A stretch of DNA of 64,000 nucleotides, from positions 48,703 through 112,702 of the forward strand of contig NZ_BSDJ01000023.1 in NCBI RefSeq assembly GCF_027925525.1. Direction: 5' to 3'. The notes under the pieces are model-generated. The model was not told the DNA's origin. It made no database searches and saw only the letters and a program-made list of their open reading frames with translations. The DNA is from Paenibacillus tyrphae. GTDB lineage: Bacteria; Bacillota; Bacilli; Paenibacillales; NBRC-103111. The position numbers and the translations under genes are program-made. Positions 9,510 through 18,024 of this stretch are shown in pieces; positions within the stretch are counted from its first letter, which is position 1, and every line of letters starts with the position of its first letter.

Positions 9510-10160
9510 TTATAAATCTCTTTCCTCTTCGCCGCTCTTCACCGCCAAATCCATTCCGTAGAAACTGCCATTGGCAGGAGTGCGGGCATCGGCAACCGTT
9601 TTGGTGAAAGCTACGTTGATCGTCTTTTTCTGCCTGGGAGGCATGGTCAAAGTTTGATCCCCAAGGATGTCAAGCGATTCCAAGAACGAGCCGACGAGAT
9701 ACCGCTGATTGCGGATGGAAGCGGTGAATTGGATATCTTGACCGCTATGGTTAACGAAGGTAAGCGAACAAGTACCGGTGACCTGGTCGTCTTCTTTTTT
9801 GTAGTTGCAGTTGCTCTCGTCCTTGACGTATTCCAAGGCATAGATGCCTTTGGCCCATACACTTTGGTAGGCTACAACCAGTTGGGAGGGCAGCCAGAAG
9901 GACAAAATTAAAGCGAGCAGGGTGATCTTTCTTGCGTGGCGCTGCAGCGCGGTTCTAAGCGTGAATAGGCCAGCGAACAGCAGCAGCAGCGAGGTGATGC
10001 CGACGTAGTTCAAGCCGCTGGCGCCTCGCGACCATACGGGCAGCCCGACCCATTGAAAAAGCCGCGCTCCGAGCGCTTTGGCATCCGGATAGGACCAATT
10101 CAAAATAATGGTGCTCGTGATGAGCAATAAAGCGACAGCAAGCCGTTGGCGCCTGCTCAT
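9510..10160 (-). CDS. Membrane protein with C-terminal extracellular domain, function unknown
   Basis: The 216-residue product has three hydrophobic segments (about residues 8-24, 50-68 and 80-100), followed by a soluble beta-rich region of about 110 residues, presumably outside the cell. The soluble part holds NCNYK and GTCSLTFVNHSG, with two cysteines that could form a disulfide, and resembles DUF4352-like domains with a conserved NHSGQDI turn. The start is supported by AAGGAGGG. I do not recognise a named family. It stands alone, convergent with queF. Confidence 0.7.
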   Translation of the reverse strand: MSRRQRLAVALLLITSTIILNWSYPDAKALGARLFQWVGLPVWSRGASGLNYVGITSLLLLFAGLFTLRTALQRHARKITLLALILSFWLPSQLVVAYQSVWAKGIYALEYVKDESNCNYKKEDDQVTGTCSLTFVNHSGQDIQFTASIRNQRYLVGSFLESLDILGDQTLTMPPRQKKTINVAFTKTVADARTPANGSFYGMDLAVKSGEEERDL

Positions 10161-10266
10161 TTCGCGTTCCCTCCTTCGCTCGGGAATACAATCGTTCCGA
10201 ACGCTTGTGATATTAAGTTAAACGAAAAAACTATGGAAAATGTTTCTTCCGACAAGAAGGCAGCAA

Positions 10267-10298
10267 CAAAAAAGGACCCCTCAAAATGAAGGAGTCCT
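10267..10298 (-). terminator. Terminator of the siderophore-type ATPase gene
   Basis: On the minus strand AGGACTCC pairs with the GGGGTCCT arm and is followed by TTTTTT. Confidence 0.75.
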
Positions 10299-10337
10299 GA
10301 AAAATCCGGTAAATGCAGCAAACGGCGGTTCCCAGTT

Positions 10338-11204
10338 CTATTTGGCAGCCGCAACAAGCTCCCGTGCTTCGGGGCGTCTGGCGACAGGGGAGGCAGCAGC
10401 GACCTGAACCGGCCGGCTGTGGCCCGCCAGCTCGTACGGAATGCACAGCGGAACACCGGTGCGGGGGTCCGGTACAATGTCCGCTTCGATGCCGAAGACA
10501 TTCTGCAGCATCTCCGGTGTCATTACTTCCGCCGGACTGCCTACCGCTGCTACCGTTCCGCGTTTGATCGCCACCATATGGTGCGCATAGCGGGTCGCAT
10601 GATTCAAATCATGAACGACCATCACGATGGTGCGACGCTCTTCGAGGTTTAGTTTTTCCAGCAGCTTGAGCACTTCAAGCTGGTGAGCCATATCGAGGAA
10701 CGTTGTAGGCTCGTCAAGGAACAGAATGTCGGTTCCTTGCGCAAGCGCCATGGCAATCCACGCGCGCTGACGCTGCCCGCCGGACAATTGGTCGACGGGA
10801 CGGTCATAAAATTCCTCCATACCGGTCATGGCAATCGACCAGCGTACGATCTCGCGATCTTCCTTGGTCAGAGAGCCGAATCCTTTCTGATGGGGGAAGC
10901 GGCCGTAGGTGACGAGTTCGGAGACGGTCAATCCGTCCGGGGCCGTCGGGTTTTGCGGCAAAATGGCGAGCTGCTTGGCTACATCCTTGGTCGATTGCTG
11001 ATGGATCGACTTTCCGTCCAGGAAGACGCTGCCTTGCTTCGGCTTCATCATACGGGCCATCGCTTTCAGGATCGTCGATTTACCGGACCCGTTCGCGCCG
11101 ACCAGCGCCGTAATTTTTCCCGATGGGATGCTAATATTTAAATTTTGCACAATGGACCGTTCCCCGTAGGCAATATCCAACCGTTCCGTATATAACCGTT
11201 CCAA
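10338..11204 (-). CDS. Iron-siderophore-type ABC transporter ATP-binding protein (orphan)
   Basis: The 288-residue product is a FecE/FhuC-class ATPase with Walker [11 protein letters not shown]-loop LPQNP, signature LSGGQRQR, Walker B ILFLDEP and H-loop VVHDLNH. The length and the C-terminal tail after [12 protein letters not shown] fit this class, whose members power uptake of ferric siderophores or heme. The start is TTG, chosen because AAGGGAG lies 8 nt upstream and because the protein then begins [15 protein letters not shown] as in homologues. No permease or binding-protein gene is adjacent, so it probably works with components encoded elsewhere, as the Bacillus orphan ATPase YusV does. 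A near-perfect Fur box overlaps its predicted transcription start. Confidence 0.9.
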   Translation of the reverse strand: MERLYTERLDIAYGERSIVQNLNISIPSGKITALVGANGSGKSTILKAMARMMKPKQGSVFLDGKSIHQQSTKDVAKQLAILPQNPTAPDGLTVSELVTYGRFPHQKGFGSLTKEDREIVRWSIAMTGMEEFYDRPVDQLSGGQRQRAWIAMALAQGTDILFLDEPTTFLDMAHQLEVLKLLEKLNLEERRTIVMVVHDLNHATRYAHHMVAIKRGTVAAVGSPAEVMTPEMLQNVFGIEADIVPDPRTGVPLCIPYELAGHSRPVQVAAASPVARRPEARELVAAAK

Positions 11205-11292
11205 CCCAACCACTCCCTTAAAATTTAGCTGAACTCCGAGGCAGGAAATACTATTCAACAAGTGCCGGCATGGGCACAATGACAATAACGAT

Positions 11293-11311
11293 GATAATGA
11301 GAATCTTTATC
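11293..11311. promoter_or_regulatory. Fur box
   Basis: GATAATGAGAATCTTTATC matches 17 of 19 positions of the classic Fur box GATAATGATAATCATTATC. It lies just downstream of the -10 element of the minus-strand promoter, where binding of Fe-Fur would block initiation. Confidence 0.85.
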
Positions 11312-11317
11312 AATTGA

Positions 11318-11347
11318 ATTGTATAACAGAACGCACTGGAATTTCAA
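11318..11347 (-). promoter_or_regulatory. Promoter of the siderophore-type ATPase gene
   Basis: Read on the minus strand there is TTGAAA, an 18-bp spacer and TACAAT, with the Fur box at the expected start site. The rest of this 332-bp intergenic region shows no further gene. Confidence 0.55.
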
Positions 11348-11536
11348 CCCTTTTTGGGAATTTTCCTTGTCCGTTTTCCAACAAGTTGTGAATCCCGGAT
11401 CGAAAGAAGGCGACGAGGAACGGGTAAGAGTGCGCAACCAGATTTCCAGGCGTATAATGAATGGAGAAATAAGTGGCCTCCTCCGGCTTCATGAACGCGT
11501 CCGAACGTCATAAGAGGAGGGGAATGGAGGATTCGA

Positions 11537-12544
11537 ATGTTAAAGCTGGGCGTTTTGGATCAATCGCCGATCATTCCGGGAGAAACGGCGGCAGACGCGA
11601 TGGCGCGCACGTTAGAGCTTGCCAAGACGGTTGAACGGCTTGGTTATACGCGGTACTGGGTGTCCGAGCATCATGACACGCCAGGTCTCGCCGGTTCTTC
11701 TCCGGAGATTTTGATCGCAGCCATTGCCGCGCATACGTCGCGGATTCGGGTAGGCTCGGCCGGCGTGCTGCTGCCTCACTACAGCCCGTATAAAGTCGCG
11801 GAAAATTTCCGGGTGCTCGAGGCGCTGTATCCGGGACGAATCGATCTTGGCATCGGAAGGGCGCCCGGCGGCATGCCGATTGTCTCAGAGGCGCTGCGGT
11901 ACGGCCGGCCGAAGGAGCGGGAAGAGCATTTCGCGGTAATGCTCCGCGATCTTGGAGGCTTTCTATCCGACTGGATGGAGCCGGGACACCGCTTCGAAGG
12001 CGTGCGGGCGACGCCGCTCGTCGATACGGCGCCGGAGCTTTGGCTGCTCGGCTCCAGCGGCTTCAGCGCAGACCGGGCCTCGGAGCTGGGCGGGGCGTTC
12101 TCGTTCGCCCATTTCATTAACGGCGACGGCGGACACGAGACGGTACGGCGGTATTTTGCCAATTACCGGCCCGGCCCGCTCGGTGCGTCTCCTCAGGCGA
12201 ACGTATGCGTGATCGTCATCTGCGCCGACACGGACGAGGAAGCGGAGCGGCTGGCTTCTTCGACCGATTTGCGCCTCTTGCTGCTGGAGCAGGGGCAGTT
12301 CCGCCGTTCCTTCCCAACGCCGGAAGAAGCGGCCGGTTACCCGTACACCGACTGGGACCGCATGCGAATTCAGGCGAACCGGAGACGGATGATCGTCGGC
12401 GGGCCGGAGAAGGTGAGGACGCAGATGCTTGAGTTCAGCAAGGGCTACGGGGTAGAAGAATTGATCGTGCTGACCTATACGTACGATTTCCAAGCCCGGC
12501 TGCGTTCGTACGAACTGGTCGCAGAGTTATTCGGACTCGGTTGA
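11537..12544 (+). CDS. LLM-class flavin-dependent oxidoreductase
   Basis: The 335-residue product is a single-domain bacterial-luciferase-like monooxygenase, predicted to use FMN or F420 in a TIM barrel. Family marks include RYWVSEHHDTPGLAGSSPE, the strand RIRVGSAGVLLPHYSPYKVAE and RIDLGIGRAPGG, which place it with the YwcH/MsnO8-like subgroup. The ATG is preceded by GGAGG. It is transcribed away from the Fur-controlled ATPase gene. The substrate cannot be read from sequence. Confidence 0.9.
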   Translation: MLKLGVLDQSPIIPGETAADAMARTLELAKTVERLGYTRYWVSEHHDTPGLAGSSPEILIAAIAAHTSRIRVGSAGVLLPHYSPYKVAENFRVLEALYPGRIDLGIGRAPGGMPIVSEALRYGRPKEREEHFAVMLRDLGGFLSDWMEPGHRFEGVRATPLVDTAPELWLLGSSGFSADRASELGGAFSFAHFINGDGGHETVRRYFANYRPGPLGASPQANVCVIVICADTDEEAERLASSTDLRLLLLEQGQFRRSFPTPEEAAGYPYTDWDRMRIQANRRRMIVGGPEKVRTQMLEFSKGYGVEELIVLTYTYDFQARLRSYELVAELFGLG

Positions 12545-12550
12545 TAAAAA

Positions 12551-12597
12551 TGAAAACGGGACTCCGTTCGGACCTGACAGGTCTTCAAGGAGTCCCG
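12551..12597 (-). terminator. Terminator between convergent genes
   Basis: CGGGACTCC pairs with GGAGTCCCG. The T-rich tail (TTTTCATTTTT) lies on the minus strand, so it chiefly serves the deacetylase gene. Confidence 0.75.
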
Positions 12598-12622
12598 CAT
12601 CGCGTAATAGCGAGCATTCAGT

Positions 12623-13486
12623 TCAGGGAAAAGGCTTGACGCTTTCGACGCGCAGCATGATCTGCTTGTCCAGCAGCTCCGGCCGGATCGCAGGATTGCC
12701 CGCGTTAATGCGCGGAATTTCCAGCTTCGGGTTGGCGCGGGTCGCCATCTCGTTCACAATGGTGAAGGCGTAACGAAAGCCAGCTTGCGTAAGAAGATCT
12801 TGCGCCGTCTTGGAATGGATGCCGAACGGGTATGCGTAGCTGTCTGCCGCATGATCGCTGCCATACAGCTCGTTTAGCCGCTGCGCGCAGGCTTTCGTGT
12901 CCGCCGCCACCCGGGCGACGGCCTGCTCGGGCGTTTCCGGCGCGCCGTCTTCCCGCGTAAGCGGTCCGGTAATCGCCGCCGTCTTCCCTTCTTTGAAATG
13001 CAGATTGTTCGAGTGGCATTGAAAATCGTACCGTCCAGGCCGTTCGGTCAGCATTTGCCGGATCTGGTCGCGGGACAGCGCCGGAATGGACGGGGCCAGC
13101 GGGTCGTCCAAATCCTTCGTCACGACGAAATTAACGGCCGGCACGTCAAGCTCTTTCAGGATCGGATACGCGTAATCGTAGAAGCTTTTATAGCCGTCGT
13201 CAAAGGTTACGAGCACCGCTTTGTCCGGCACGGAACCGCCATCGTAAAATTGCTTGAATTCGTCGAGCGAAATGAAATGATAGCCTTTCGATTTCAAATA
13301 ATTGAGCTGATCGCGAAACAAAGCGGTGGAGACGGTGCTCGAGCTTTGGTCCGTATCATGGACATGATGGTACATCAGGACGGCCACTTGGTCGCGGTAG
13401 CGCAGCGCGTCTTTATACGACCAGGCGTCAAGCGCGCCGATCAAGATCGCGGCAAGCAGCAGAGCAGCCAAAACTTTTTTGATCAT
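12623..13486 (-). CDS. Membrane-anchored polysaccharide deacetylase family protein
   Basis: The 287-residue product has an N-terminal signal anchor (MIKKVLAALLLAAILIGALDA) and a NodB-type deacetylase domain, so it acts outside the cell on a wall or capsular polysaccharide. Visible motifs are VLMYHHV, the metal-binding TFDDGY, a histidine pair in CHSNNLH, and the strand SYAYPFG. This arrangement resembles the PgaB/IcaB and YadE-like branch. The start was set at the ATG before the hydrophobic run, behind GAGGGAGA; the longer open frame would add 29 hydrophilic residues and hide the signal. It is monocistronic. Confidence 0.9.
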   Translation of the reverse strand: MIKKVLAALLLAAILIGALDAWSYKDALRYRDQVAVLMYHHVHDTDQSSSTVSTALFRDQLNYLKSKGYHFISLDEFKQFYDGGSVPDKAVLVTFDDGYKSFYDYAYPILKELDVPAVNFVVTKDLDDPLAPSIPALSRDQIRQMLTERPGRYDFQCHSNNLHFKEGKTAAITGPLTREDGAPETPEQAVARVAADTKACAQRLNELYGSDHAADSYAYPFGIHSKTAQDLLTQAGFRYAFTIVNEMATRANPKLEIPRINAGNPAIRPELLDKQIMLRVESVKPFP

Positions 13487-13627
13487 AGCAGGGTCTCCCT
13501 CGGGTAAAGCTGAAGCAGCTTCCGGATAAAAACGTCTATAGTCAGTTATATCGGTTCCGGGAACGAATTTCAAGTTTAGTTACATCGCCCCGGCACAACC
13601 GGGCCTAGAGAAGGGGAAGTCGTCATC

Positions 13628-14428
13628 ATGAAGCTGGGGAAGCGCATCGGACAAGGATATACGGCAGAAGTATTTGAATGTGGGAGCGATAAAATTATCA
13701 AAGTATTCCGGCCCCACACCGGAGACTTGATGGAATACGAATGGCGGATCAGCCGCCAAGTGGCGGGGCTCGGACTGCCGGTGCCCGCGGTTTACGGAAT
13801 CGAGGAAGCCGAGGGAAAAAGGGGAATCGTCTACGAACGGGTGGCGGGTCCGACTTTGACGCAGGTGATTGCAACGAAGCCTTGGCGCATTGCTCAAGCT
13901 GCGAGGCAGCTCGCTGTGCTGCACGCGGAAATTCACCGCCGCGAGGCTCCGGGGCTTCCGAAGCAGAAGGAGATGCTGGAACGCCGCATCCGCGAAACGT
14001 CCTTGCTGTCCGAGGAGACCAAGGCCCGGGTAATCGAGCGGTTGAACCGGCTGCCCGAAGAGGTCAGGCTGTGTCACGGGGACCTGCATCCCGAAAATAT
14101 GATGATGACCGCTCAAGGTCCGGTCAGTATCGACTGGATGACGGGCATGAGCGGCCATCCGGATGGCGATGCGGCCCGAACGCGGCTCGTTTTGGACTAT
14201 GCGTCGCTTCCGCCGGGGATGCCGAAGCCGGTAAAGCTGCTGTTTACCGCGCTGCGCCGGCAGTTGTGCAGGACGTACCTGAAGGAATACATACGGCTTA
14301 CCGGCAGCACGATGGAGTCGATCGAGGCGTGGCTGCTGCCGCTTGCGGCCGCCCGGCTTGTGGAGAGCATCACGGAGGAGGAGCGGGGCAAGCTCCTGGA
14401 GTTGGTGAACCGGCAGCTTAACGGGTAA
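13628..14428 (+). CDS. Aminoglycoside-phosphotransferase-fold kinase
   Basis: The 266-residue cytoplasmic protein has the APH/choline-kinase fold: a short nucleotide loop (IGQGYTAEVFE), an ATP-site lysine in KIIKVF, catalytic-loop HGDLHPENMM near residue 150, and a metal-binding DW in SIDWMTG near 168. The IDWMTG form and the C-terminal helix set resemble a Firmicute subgroup annotated as APH-family or TP53-regulating-kinase-like. An antibiotic-resistance role cannot be assumed, since many members phosphorylate small metabolites. The ATG follows AGAAGGGGAAG with a somewhat long spacer. Confidence 0.85.
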   Translation: MKLGKRIGQGYTAEVFECGSDKIIKVFRPHTGDLMEYEWRISRQVAGLGLPVPAVYGIEEAEGKRGIVYERVAGPTLTQVIATKPWRIAQAARQLAVLHAEIHRREAPGLPKQKEMLERRIRETSLLSEETKARVIERLNRLPEEVRLCHGDLHPENMMMTAQGPVSIDWMTGMSGHPDGDAARTRLVLDYASLPPGMPKPVKLLFTALRRQLCRTYLKEYIRLTGSTMESIEAWLLPLAAARLVESITEEERGKLLELVNRQLNG

Positions 14429-14440
14429 GGTTCAGCATAT

Positions 14441-14490
14441 AAAAAGCACCTCTAGCACTCGGGGATTCCGGTGCCGGAGGTGCTTCTAAA
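14441..14490. terminator. Bidirectional terminator
   Basis: AAGCACCTC pairs with GAGGTGCTT around an inner GCAC/GTGC stem, between the convergent kinase and RidA-like genes. Confidence 0.75.
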
Positions 14491-14521
14491 TTTAAGCCGA
14501 CCGTCTACGTTTTCGCTTCGC

Positions 14522-14986
14522 TTAGTCGCGGATTTCCACAATCAGCTCGATTTCTACCGGTGTGTGGAACGGAAGGTCGCTCGTGCCGATCGCGGAGCGG
14601 GCGTGCTTGCCGTTCTCGCCGAAGACGTCGACGAGCAGGTTGGATGCGCCGTTCATAACATACGGCTGGTCGCCGAAGCCCGGCGTGCTGTTGACGAAGC
14701 CGAGCAGCTTGACGATTTTGACCACGCGGTCGAGGTCGCCCAGGTAGCCTTTCAGCACGGCCAGGCAGTTGATGATCGTTTGGCGGGCCGCTTCTTGGCC
14801 TTGCTCGATCGTCACGTCCTTGCCCAGCTTGCCTTCGTACATCAATTCGCCGTTAATGCGGCAATCTTGTCCGGACAAATACAGCAGGTTGCCTGTCCGG
14901 TTGCACGGAATGTACGTAAAGCGCGGCTCCGGGGATGGGGGCAAAATAATGCCGAGTTCTTGTAAACGTTGTTCGATTTGGGACAT
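14522..14986 (-). CDS. RidA/YjgF-family protein
   Basis: The 154-residue product belongs to the longer RidA-like group (start RLQELGIILPPSPEPRF, then TGNLLYLSGQ and VVKIVKLLGFVNSTPGF). RidA proteins hydrolyse reactive enamine/imine intermediates made by PLP-dependent dehydratases. Here it is the last gene of an operon with a D-serine-dehydratase-like PLP protein and an N-acyl-D-amino-acid deacylase, so deaminating the imine product of D-amino-acid breakdown is a reasonable inferred role. The group usually carries a conserved arginine near the C-terminus; here I see KHARSAIG. The gap to the upstream gene is about 30 bp. Confidence 0.88.
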   Translation of the reverse strand: MSQIEQRLQELGIILPPSPEPRFTYIPCNRTGNLLYLSGQDCRINGELMYEGKLGKDVTIEQGQEAARQTIINCLAVLKGYLGDLDRVVKIVKLLGFVNSTPGFGDQPYVMNGASNLLVDVFGENGKHARSAIGTSDLPFHTPVEIELIVEIRD

Positions 14987-15016
14987 GAATAGGATACCTC
15001 CGATAGTTTCATTAAA

Positions 15017-16621
15017 TTAATGGGCGCAGCACGACGCTGCACGAATAAGTCCGCCTTCGCGGGCATGCGTATGTTGATCGCCGGTGAGCGTTGTTTTTCC
15101 CGCCACAATGACGTGCGAGATGCCGCTCGGATACTGTCTCGGCTCTTCGAACGTGGCTAGATCCTGGATCGTATCCGGATTGAAGACGGTCAGATCGGCG
15201 GCATAGCCCGGAACGATCAGTCCGCGCTTGCCCAGCTTGAAGCGCTGCGCCGGGAACGACGTCAGCTTGCGGACCGCCTCCTCCAGCGACAGCACGCGCT
15301 GGTCGCGCACGTATTTGGCGAAGACGCGAGGGAACGTGCCGTATAGCCGGGGATGCGGCTTGCCGGTTTCGCAGGTCAAGCTGTCGGAAGCGATCAGCGA
15401 TTTTTCATAGCGGACCACCTGCGAGACGTCGTCGTCCGACATATGGAAGTACACGATCGAGATGCGTCCTTCCTCTTCCAGCAGCAGGTCCATCATGCAA
15501 TCCGCCGGATGCTGGCCGCGCTCCTCGCTGATTTCCGCGATATGCTTGCCTTCCAGATGCCGGTTTTTCTCGGTATGTACCGCCGAGATGACGACGCTCT
15601 GCCAGCCGGTGGAGCAGACGAGGTTGTCCCAATCATCCTGCTCGCGGCCGAGCTCCTCGCGGATGCGGGCGCGCAGCGAAGGATCGCGGAACGCTTCCAG
15701 CGTGCCTTCGATACCGCCTTCGAGCACCCATGGCGGAAGGACGGTCGTCAGCGTCGTGGAGCCCGCGTGGTAAGGGTACACGTCGCAGGTCACGTCCATG
15801 CCGCGGGCCCGAGCGTCCTCGATCAGCTCCAGCGCCTCCAGCACCTTGCCCCAGTTGCGCTTGCCGGCTGCCTTCAAGTGGCTGATATGCAGCGGCACGC
15901 CGGCTTTCTCGGCAATCCAGATCACTTCCTTGACGGAAGGAATCAGATTGTTGCCTTCGCCGCGGATGTGCGTGGAGAACAGCCCGTCGTACTTCGGCAG
16001 GATGGAGCACAGCTCCGCGATTTCTTCCTTGGCCGTATAGCTGCCGGGGGCGTACAGCAGGCCGATGGACAGCCCGATGGCGCCGGCCCGCAGCCCTTCC
16101 TCCAGCATCAGCTTCATGCGCTCCAGCTCGTGCGGCGCGGCCGGGCGGTTCGCAAAGCCCATGACGGCGATGCGCAGCGCGCCGTGCGCGACGTAGGTGG
16201 CGACGTTCTCCGAAGGGCCGGAACGGGCCAGATGCTCCATGTACTGCTCAACGGTTTCCCAGGGCCAAGCCCAGTCCGTCTTGCCCAGCACCGGCTGGAC
16301 GTAGCTCTGCAGCAGCTCTGCGCGCTCCTTCACGAAGGGAGCGGGCGCGAGTCCGCAGTTGCCGACGACTTCCGTCGTCACGCCCTGACGGATTTTGATC
16401 TCGCTGTGCGGATGATCGAAAATCATCAGGTCGGAGTGGCAATGTCCGTCGATAAACCCGGGAGCGATGACTTGGCGGTGCGCGTCGATGACGCTTCTCG
16501 CTTCCTGCTCCACCCGGCCGACGGCGGCGATCCGCCCGTCTTTCACACCAACGTCGCCGAAAAACCAAGGATTTCCGGTGCCGTCCGCAATACGTCCGTT
16601 ACGAATGATAAGATCCAGCAT
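15017..16621 (-). CDS. N-acyl-D-amino-acid deacylase (D-aminoacylase family)
   Basis: The 534-residue amidohydrolase is expected to free D-amino acids from N-acyl-D-amino acids. Metal and active-site marks include the HxH pair His60/His62 in DGHCHSD, the family Cys89 in VVGNCGLAP, THIRGEG, LHISHLKAAG and the late Asp in LIASDSL. The start ATG follows GGGAGGG; the longer frame adds 47 residues that overlap the upstream gene and is unlikely. It lies 20 bp after the PLP gene and about 30 bp before the RidA-like gene. The trio is a recurrent D-amino-acid catabolic set. Confidence 0.93.
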   Translation of the reverse strand: MLDLIIRNGRIADGTGNPWFFGDVGVKDGRIAAVGRVEQEARSVIDAHRQVIAPGFIDGHCHSDLMIFDHPHSEIKIRQGVTTEVVGNCGLAPAPFVKERAELLQSYVQPVLGKTDWAWPWETVEQYMEHLARSGPSENVATYVAHGALRIAVMGFANRPAAPHELERMKLMLEEGLRAGAIGLSIGLLYAPGSYTAKEEIAELCSILPKYDGLFSTHIRGEGNNLIPSVKEVIWIAEKAGVPLHISHLKAAGKRNWGKVLEALELIEDARARGMDVTCDVYPYHAGSTTLTTVLPPWVLEGGIEGTLEAFRDPSLRARIREELGREQDDWDNLVCSTGWQSVVISAVHTEKNRHLEGKHIAEISEERGQHPADCMMDLLLEEEGRISIVYFHMSDDDVSQVVRYEKSLIASDSLTCETGKPHPRLYGTFPRVFAKYVRDQRVLSLEEAVRKLTSFPAQRFKLGKRGLIVPGYAADLTVFNPDTIQDLATFEEPRQYPSGISHVIVAGKTTLTGDQHTHAREGGLIRAASCCAH

Positions 16622-16640
16622 GATTTCGAGCCCTCCCCGC

Positions 16641-17747
16641 TTACTGCAGCTTGCCGCGCGCCAGAACGGCCCGCTCCTCATAGTTGTCGCCGTTCTTGAA
16701 ATACACCTTGTCATGCAGATTGACCGTGCTGCAAATATGATTCGGGATGATGTGCAGCACATCGCCGGCCTTCAGGCCGGAAGCTTGGGCAACGGGACCG
16801 AGACGCAGCATGCCGTGCTCCTCCGACATCCGTTCCAGCACCGCGTCCTCCAGCTCGACAACGTGCCCGAAGCCTTGCAGCTGCATCGGGTCCGTATTCG
16901 GCTGCACGTCGGTGGCGAACGTCTTGCTTCCTCCGTCGACCACGGCCAGATCGGCGGCCGGCCTGCTGACGACCGTCACGCGGACGGCGCCGGCGCAATC
17001 GCCGAGCGAGCAGACGCCGAGGCGGGCCTGCATCCGGTCCTGGAACACGTACGTGCCCGGCCGGATTTCGGTTACGCCTTTGGCCACCGCAGCCTGAAGG
17101 CCTGTTGGCGTGGAGCCGACGCTGACGTCAGCGATCGGCACGCCCTGCGCGCGAATGCGGTCCGCGAGCTCGGCCATCAGCCGGCCTTCCTCAGTGCCAG
17201 CCGCTTGCAGGTCGAGCGTCGGCTTGCCGCCGAGCAGCGCCCCGCGGAACGTGTAGATGCCCGTCAGGCGCAGACCTTCCATCGCGTAGATGGCGGACGC
17301 GAGCGCTTCCGCTTGGTCGTACGGTACGCCTGTCCGACGCAGACCGGTATCGATCTCCAGGCGGACCTGCAGCTCGCGTCCGGCCTCAAGGGCGGCTTGG
17401 GACAACAGCTTGGCCCCGTCCAGACTGTCGACGCCGACGATCAGCTCGATTTGCCCGCTGAGCCGTACCGCACGTTCGATTTTGGCCGGGGTGACGAGGG
17501 GATAAGCGATAAAAATGTTCATGATGCCATGCTCCGCCATCACTTCCGCTTCGGACACTTTCGCGACGGTGATGCCTACCGCGCCGGCGTCCAGTTGCTT
17601 CTGCGCGACCCATGGCATTTTGTGCGTCTTGGCATGGGGCCGCAGCGCGATGCCGAGCCTTTTGGCCGAGTCGGCCATGGAACGGATGTTGCGCTCCATG
17701 ACGTCCGTGTCGATGATTACGCTGGGGGTATCCAGTCGATCGTTCAT
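16641..17747 (-). CDS. D-serine dehydratase-like / D-threonine aldolase-like PLP protein
   Basis: The 368-residue product has the alanine-racemase-fold PLP domain with the cofactor lysine (Lys40) in RPHAKTHK, and the C-terminal metal-binding HxC of the D-serine dehydratase family in PNHICSTVN. This fold-type III class includes D-threonine aldolase and zinc-dependent D-serine dehydratase (DSD1), which yield glycine plus aldehyde or pyruvate plus ammonia. The start was set at the ATG behind GGGAG; another ATG 6 codons upstream lacks a ribosome-binding site. It is the first gene of the D-amino-acid operon, divergent from yesM-like. Confidence 0.88.
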   Translation of the reverse strand: MNDRLDTPSVIIDTDVMERNIRSMADSAKRLGIALRPHAKTHKMPWVAQKQLDAGAVGITVAKVSEAEVMAEHGIMNIFIAYPLVTPAKIERAVRLSGQIELIVGVDSLDGAKLLSQAALEAGRELQVRLEIDTGLRRTGVPYDQAEALASAIYAMEGLRLTGIYTFRGALLGGKPTLDLQAAGTEEGRLMAELADRIRAQGVPIADVSVGSTPTGLQAAVAKGVTEIRPGTYVFQDRMQARLGVCSLGDCAGAVRVTVVSRPAADLAVVDGGSKTFATDVQPNTDPMQLQGFGHVVELEDAVLERMSEEHGMLRLGPVAQASGLKAGDVLHIIPNHICSTVNLHDKVYFKNGDNYEERAVLARGKLQ

Positions 17748-17843
17748 CGTCTCACTCACTCCCATAATATTTCGAATATTCTGATAAGCATAAGATCACC
17801 GCCCTGATTTGAGCCGAAATTCCCCTCTTCAGACCGGTCGTTT

Positions 17844-17865
17844 CCGGGGGCTGAATGGTCCCCGG
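17844..17865 (-). promoter_or_regulatory. GC-rich inverted repeat in the D-amino-acid operon leader
   Basis: CCGGGG and CCCCGG are separated by 10 bp, between the predicted promoter and the first gene. It could be an operator or a leader hairpin; I cannot tell which. Confidence 0.4.
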
Positions 17866-17880
17866 GTCATTCTGAGAAAG

Positions 17881-17908
17881 ATACTAACATAATCCAGCGT
17901 GAAATCAA
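17881..17908 (-). promoter_or_regulatory. Putative promoter of the D-amino-acid operon
   Basis: On the minus strand there is TTGATT, a 16-bp spacer and TAGTAT. Confidence 0.45.
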
Positions 17909-17940
17909 ACAAAAAGTTTTTTTGGTTGAAAAAAAGTATG

Positions 17941-17969
17941 TTAGATTCCCCCTGGAAATGTGCTAGTAT
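17941..17969 (+). promoter_or_regulatory. Putative promoter of the YesM/YesN genes
   Basis: There is TTAGAT, a 17-bp spacer and TAGTAT, with T and G just before the -10 element, 55 bp upstream of the kinase start. Confidence 0.45.
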
Positions 17970-18024
17970 TAAGGCATCGCAACGCTTACAACTCCATTTC
18001 CAAACTAAACGGGGGAACAACACA

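Noticed and set aside
13628..14428. Calling the APH-fold protein an aminoglycoside-resistance enzyme
   Set aside because: The fold is shared with many metabolic kinases and no resistance-specific motif is visible.
15353..16699. 448-residue plus-strand frame across the deacylase gene
   Set aside because: The opposite strand has all D-aminoacylase motifs; this frame has none.
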